Source: Mesonia phycicola
GTDB lineage: Bacteria; Bacteroidota; Bacteroidia; Flavobacteriales; Flavobacteriaceae
NCBI RefSeq assembly: GCF_900141885.1
Contig: NZ_FQYY01000002.1
Span: forward strand, 310,001-374,000
Reading direction: 5' to 3'
Length of the DNA stretch: 64,000 bases
Part shown: positions 60,267-64,000 of the stretch, one piece after another
Layout: every line of letters starts with the position of its first letter
Position numbering within the stretch: the stretch's first letter is position 1
The notes under the pieces: generated by a model
Databases searched by the model: none
What the model was told of the DNA's origin: nothing
Seen by the model: the letters and a program-made list of their open reading frames with translations, nothing else
Translations under genes and position numbers: made by a program

Positions 60267-61106
60267 ATGAAAAAAGTAAGCTTAATTATAGCTTCAGCAA
60301 TGATTGTTTTTGCTACATCTTGTAAAGACAATAAAAAAGAATCTGAAGAGGAAGTAGACACAACAATGACTGAAGAAGCTTCTATGGAAGAAGAAACAGA
60401 AATGAATGCTTCAGAAAGTGAAATTACATTATCTAGCCTAGAAGGTTCTCCTGCTTATGAGACTTCTACATTAAAATTAAATAGCCCTAATGAAGACAAT
60501 GTTGCTTCAGGCGCTCCAATAAAATTTTCTTTTGAAGTAAATGATTATGAGTTAGGTGTACCTACAGAAGGCTCAGAAAACATGGAATTAGCTAATTCTG
60601 CTAAAGGGCAACACATTCACTTTATTGTAGATAACGACCCTTACTCTGCTCATTACGAGCCTACGTTTGAAAAAGAATTAGAAGATGGAAATCACGTACT
60701 AGTTGCATTTTTATCTCGTTCTTACCACGAGTCTGTAAAAAATGCAGAATCTTTTGTAGTTAAAAAAATTGCAGTAGGTGAAACTGAAGATGATGAGTTA
60801 GGAAATGTAGACCTTACACAACCTCACTTAATTTACAGCAGACCAAAAGGTATTTACTCTGGTGAGGGAGCTAAAACCATTATGCTAGATTTCTTTTTAT
60901 TAAATACAGATTTAGCTGAAGATGGTAACAAAGTAAGAGCTACTATTAACGGGAAAGAGTTTATGATTACTACTTGGGAGCCTAAGTTAATAAACGGCTT
61001 ACCTATGGGAGAAAATACTATTAAATTAGAATTATTAGATGCAAATGGAGAGTTAATTGACAGTCCATTTAACCCTGTAGAAAGAACAGTTACTTTAGAA
61101 GAGTAA
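60267..61106 (+). CDS. Lipoprotein of the type annotated phosphopeptide-binding in Flavobacteriaceae
   Basis: 279 aa. Lipoprotein signal (MIVFATSCKDNKK, Cys near 19) followed by a strongly acidic, Glu/Met-rich linker (20-55) and a beta-sandwich region. In it FSFEVNDYELGVPTEG, GQHIHFIVDNDPYSAHYEP and HVLVAFLSRSYHESVK stand out. His-rich GQHIHFIVDN resembles cupredoxin- or metal-handling folds, but no clear site is evident. The name phosphopeptide-binding is an inherited label I recall, not something the sequence proves. Monocistronic with terminator. Confidence 0.68.
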   Translation: MKKVSLIIASAMIVFATSCKDNKKESEEEVDTTMTEEASMEEETEMNASESEITLSSLEGSPAYETSTLKLNSPNEDNVASGAPIKFSFEVNDYELGVPTEGSENMELANSAKGQHIHFIVDNDPYSAHYEPTFEKELEDGNHVLVAFLSRSYHESVKNAESFVVKKIAVGETEDDELGNVDLTQPHLIYSRPKGIYSGEGAKTIMLDFFLLNTDLAEDGNKVRATINGKEFMITTWEPKLINGLPMGENTIKLELLDANGELIDSPFNPVERTVTLEE

Positions 61107-61127
61107 TCTTTTAACTTACTTATAAAT

Positions 61128-61157
61128 AAAAAGCTGCTAATATTAGCAGCTTTTTTT
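61128..61157 (+). terminator. Intrinsic terminator after the lipoprotein gene
   Basis: 13-bp stem AAAAAGCTGCTAA / TTAGCAGCTTTTT, 2-nt loop, T run. Confidence 0.9.
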
Positions 61158-61215
61158 ATGCCTACGTATAAATTTTGTTTTACATTTATTAAACTACTAA
61201 TACAATTAACTAATT

Positions 61216-61752
61216 ATGCAAACTCAACCAGATGGTTTAATTGCGGAACTTCAGGCTAAAAATCCAAAAGCTTTTGAGCGTATATACGATAGATATTCAG
61301 AAAGTACATTTGGTGTAATTAACAGTGTACTTAAAGACAAACATTTAGCTGAAGAAGTTTTACAAGATGTTTTTGTGAAAATTTGGAACAATGCAGAGTC
61401 ATACAATTCTTCTAAAGGTAGGTTTTTTACTTGGGTTTTAAATATTGCACGAAATGCAGCTATAGACAAAACAAGATCTAAAGCTTACAAAAACAAACAA
61501 AAAAACTTAAAGGCAGAATATTTCGTAGATATTATTGAAGAGAAAAACAGTTTTTCTAATAAAATTGATGCTATTGGTATTCAAAAATATATTAATGTGT
61601 TAAAACCATATTGTAAAAAAATAATTAATTTACTTTATTTTCAAGGCTTTACACAAGCAGAAGCATCAGAAGAGTTAGAGATGCCACTAGGTACTTTAAA
61701 AACTAGAAATAGAAACTGTATGAATAAATTAAGAGAGATTTTAACAAACTAA
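61216..61752 (+). CDS. ECF-type RNA polymerase sigma factor (SigK-like, with RskA partner)
   Basis: 178 aa. Region 2 (about 18-85): FERIYDRYSESTFGVINSVLKDKHLAEEVLQDVFVKIW and FFTWVLNIARNAAIDKTR (quoted in parts). Region 4 (about 120-175): INLLYFQGFTQAEASEELEMPLGTLKTRNR. Four bases separate it from an anti-sigma gene with an RskA domain, the usual SigK-RskA pairing. Autoregulation is likely but no ECF-type promoter was identified upstream. Confidence 0.93.
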   Translation: MQTQPDGLIAELQAKNPKAFERIYDRYSESTFGVINSVLKDKHLAEEVLQDVFVKIWNNAESYNSSKGRFFTWVLNIARNAAIDKTRSKAYKNKQKNLKAEYFVDIIEEKNSFSNKIDAIGIQKYINVLKPYCKKIINLLYFQGFTQAEASEELEMPLGTLKTRNRNCMNKLREILTN

Positions 61753-61755
61753 ATA

Positions 61756-62562
61756 ATGGATTTAGAACAATATATATCATCAGGAGTATTAGAGTTGTAT
61801 GTCTATGGAGCGCTAACAGAAGAAGAGAGTATTAAAGTTAGTACAGAACTTAAAAAGCACCCTGAAATTTTAAAAGAGGTTGAAGAAATTGAAAATGCGT
61901 TAACGCAACTTTCTATTGCTGCAGCTCCTTACAATCCAGAAACTCTTTTACTAAATATTCAGCAAAGAATAACTAATAGTAATACTTCAAAAGTTATTGA
62001 GCATCCTGCAAAAAGTAAAAAAAGTAATCTTGTACTTTACATAAGTTGGGCAGCATCAATTGCATTGTTAATTGGGTTAATTTCTGTAATTAATCAACGT
62101 AACGAATTACGAGAAAATATTAATACCATAAGTGCTACTAATATTGAATTAGAAGAGCAAATAAATATTGCTAAAAACGATGCTGAAAAAACGAAGCAAC
62201 TATTAGAAGTTTTTAGAGATAAAGATATAATTACCGTACCGCTAGATGGACAACAAGTAGCTCCTGAAGCATATGCTGCTATACATTGGGACTCAAAAAC
62301 TAATCAAGTTTACGTAGATGCTAAAGAGTTACCAACCCCACCAGAAGGTAAAGAGTACCAAGTTTGGTCGTTAACATTAGAGCCACTTACCCCTACAAGT
62401 ATTGGATTGTTATCTAATTTTTCTGAAGATGAGAATAAAATTTTTATTCTAGAAAACCCAAATTCTTCTCAGGCATTTGGTATAACTTTAGAGCCTAAAG
62501 GTGGTAGTGAAAGCCCTACAATGGAGCAATTATATACCTTAGGTGTTATCACAGCTTCATAA
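61756..62562 (+). CDS. Anti-sigma factor, RskA type
   Basis: 268 aa. N-terminal anti-sigma domain (about 1-80: EQYISSGVLELYVYGALTEEE), one membrane helix (about 96-113, LVLYISWAASIALLIGLISV), a coiled-coil stretch (about 115-155) and the periplasmic RskA domain (about 165-268: AYAAIHWDSKTNQVYVDA, LPTPPEGKEYQVWSL, SQAFGITLEPKGGSESPT). It holds the adjacent sigma factor at the membrane until a periplasmic signal, probably via proteolysis, releases it. Ends at a strong terminator. Confidence 0.92.
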   Translation: MDLEQYISSGVLELYVYGALTEEESIKVSTELKKHPEILKEVEEIENALTQLSIAAAPYNPETLLLNIQQRITNSNTSKVIEHPAKSKKSNLVLYISWAASIALLIGLISVINQRNELRENINTISATNIELEEQINIAKNDAEKTKQLLEVFRDKDIITVPLDGQQVAPEAYAAIHWDSKTNQVYVDAKELPTPPEGKEYQVWSLTLEPLTPTSIGLLSNFSEDENKIFILENPNSSQAFGITLEPKGGSESPTMEQLYTLGVITAS

Positions 62563-62585
62563 ACAAATAAAATATTTATAATACA

Positions 62586-62620
62586 AAAAAGCCTGTTCAA
62601 ACAAATTGAACAGGCTTTTT
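62586..62620 (+). terminator. Intrinsic terminator of the sigma/anti-sigma operon
   Basis: 15-bp stem AAAAAGCCTGTTCAA / TTGAACAGGCTTTTT with a 5-nt loop. Confidence 0.92.
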
Positions 62621-62859
62621 AACAACTAACAAAAAACTTGAAAAAACCATTATGAGTTAAGGCTAGAAATAACATAATATTTTCATAGCAATTTTCCTCC
62701 TTAAAACTCTCTCTAAAATAATCAGCTTTTACCCTGACCTCTACTATATATACGAGAGATTAATCTACTTGGTTTTATATTTTTTAAATTTTAACATTTA
62801 AGTAGTTTTTTAGCATCGTTTTTTAAATAAATTTACTCCGTATTTTAACTTGATTTTTT

Positions 62860-64000
62860 ATGAATCCTTCAGCTAGTGGTTGGATTAACAAACACTTTTC
62901 ACATCTTCAACATACTGTTTTAGATAAAAAATTTAATAACAAACAATACTATTTAAAACTACAAGAAACTGGTTTTATATATGCACATAGTACCAAAACA
63001 CTAACTTACACAGATACATCACCTATTAATTTTACGTTAGAAGAGCTTACTAAAATTAATTTATTTGATGCTTTAGCATTTGTATATTTTTCAGAAAAAA
63101 AAGAAGCTACTAAAAAGCAATTTATTGAAGATACAGTAGAGTTTTATCAATTATTAGAAAATGAGTCTATCTGGAAAATTAAACTTTCATTTTTTAAAGC
63201 TAAACCAGAAGATACATTAGAAAAAATAATACAACATCGTATTCAAATAAATGAATCTTATATTCAAAAAAACTTTAGTCATTTAATAACCAATGCTCTA
63301 TTATTTGTAGATGTTTTGGCTTTTAAAGAGTATTTAACCAAACAAAAACATCCAAAAAATTATTTAATAGAATTAGAAAGTTTAATTACTAACGTGGTGA
63401 TTTTGGCTTTTCAGAAAAAAACTATAAAAGATAAGTATGAAAACCTTGTACTCAAACTTTTAGAGAGTTCTTTACGCTATCATAAAATTCAACCTCAACC
63501 TAAAAAATTTGAACAACTAAATTTTAAAAATTTCACCAATCATTTTGAAACTAAATATATTTTAGATTTGGCTTCTATCACTATTTATAGTGATGAAGAA
63601 ATAGAAAAGCAAGAATATGCTTTTATAGAAAAATTAGGTAACCAGCTTGGTTTTACTACTACTGAGGTAGATAAGAATATTACCAGAATGCTTCAGTTTT
63701 TAAACGCTCATAAAAACGAAATCTCTTATTTTAATTACAGTAATTCTATTCAGCATTTTTATAAAAACACTAACAGAATGGTGCGTGTTTTAATTATGAG
63801 GAATAAAAAAAGACTTTTAAAAGAAATTTTTGAGAGCAAAGAATTGGTGATTTTATTATCTAAATCTACACACAAAGATTTATCTGAAAGTGAAAAGCAT
63901 AAAGTAAAAGAACAGTTGCTAGATATATGCAAAACTGTACCATCTTTAGCTATTTTTATTTTACCTGGCGGAAGTGTTTTATTGCCTATTTTAATAAAAT
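62860..64000 (+). CDS. LETM1-related biofilm-associated protein, 3' truncated by the window
   Basis: An open frame of 380 codons runs from the ATG at 62860 to the window end with no stop. It begins MNPSASGWINKHFSHL and is helical throughout, with a TerB-like stretch near 230-290 (LDLASITIYSDEEIEKQEYAF). The last visible residues, LLDICKTVPSLAIFILPGGS then VLLPILIK, are the membrane-region signature of LETM1 proteins. In Flavobacteriaceae this family is named LETM1-related biofilm-associated protein; its role is unknown. The C terminus lies beyond the window. The 240-bp gap before it shows no gene. Confidence 0.85.
   Translation, partial: MNPSASGWINKHFSHLQHTVLDKKFNNKQYYLKLQETGFIYAHSTKTLTYTDTSPINFTLEELTKINLFDALAFVYFSEKKEATKKQFIEDTVEFYQLLENESIWKIKLSFFKAKPEDTLEKIIQHRIQINESYIQKNFSHLITNALLFVDVLAFKEYLTKQKHPKNYLIELESLITNVVILAFQKKTIKDKYENLVLKLLESSLRYHKIQPQPKKFEQLNFKNFTNHFETKYILDLASITIYSDEEIEKQEYAFIEKLGNQLGFTTTEVDKNITRMLQFLNAHKNEISYFNYSNSIQHFYKNTNRMVRVLIMRNKKRLLKEIFESKELVILLSKSTHKDLSESEKHKVKEQLLDICKTVPSLAIFILPGGSVLLPILIK

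Overview
The window is about 64 kb of AT-rich DNA (roughly one third G+C by eye) that reads as the chromosome of a marine-type member of the Flavobacteriaceae (Bacteroidota). The reasons are: a SusD-family lipoprotein; secreted enzymes ending in type IX secretion (T9SS) sorting domains; families largely confined to this group (DUF4270, DUF4907, DUF4199, LETM1-related biofilm protein, sensor of ECF-type sigma factor); promoters of the TTG-N17-23-TAnnTTTG type; and very few Shine-Dalgarno sequences. No rRNA, tRNA, CRISPR array, integrase, transposase or prophage was seen. The genus cannot be fixed from the sequence alone.

Layout. 1-6.5 kb: the end of a SusD gene, a DUF4168 protein and a three-gene biotin-dependent acyl-CoA (propionyl-CoA) carboxylase operon with a REP-like palindrome between two of its genes. 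6.6-18 kb: sulfur-related genes (split YeeE/YedE transporter, MBL-rhodanese protein, sterol-desaturase-like protein, TauE/SafE, Crp/Fnr regulator, cytochrome c lipoprotein) interleaved with PepSY-like, methyltransferase, Kelch/DUF4907 and DUF4270/outer-membrane-protein genes. 18-31.8 kb: two T9SS cargo enzymes (metalloprotease, endonuclease I), L31, a glycosyltransferase, phosphohexomutase, MsbA-like ABC exporter, an ECF sigma/anti-sigma/Spy-like module and an RsmB-like rRNA methyltransferase. 31.9-48 kb: purL, then a fatty-acid beta-oxidation locus (fadD, marR, fadB-like, fadA-like, acyl-CoA dehydrogenase) split by a two-gene DUF3857/transglutaminase cassette. 48-58 kb: two MscS channels, GH15 glucosidase, fused trehalose-6-phosphate synthase/phosphatase, M28 peptidase, YtxH and an outer-membrane protein. 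58-64 kb: App1-like lipid phosphatase divergent from a diacylglycerol-kinase-like gene, a lipoprotein, a second ECF sigma/RskA-type anti-sigma pair, and the start of a LETM1-related gene.

Two observations stand out. (1) Three separate minus-strand promoters, in front of the YeeE pair, the sterol-desaturase/MBL-rhodanese operon and tauE, carry a GTAAC-N4-GTTAC dyad (one copy with a single mismatch). It lies exactly 22 nt from a TAnnTTTG-like box that is itself 17 nt from the start codon. The geometry fits class II activation by a Crp/Fnr protein, and such a regulator, with a CxxxxxCC cysteine motif, is encoded beside one of the sites. This outlines a small sulfur regulon that also includes a sterol-desaturase-like enzyme. 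(2) The last 27 codons of fadD, its stop codon and terminator are repeated 4.4 kb downstream. The two copies bracket the DUF3857 gene pair, which looks like a cassette inserted at the 3' end of fadD in an otherwise coherent beta-oxidation locus.
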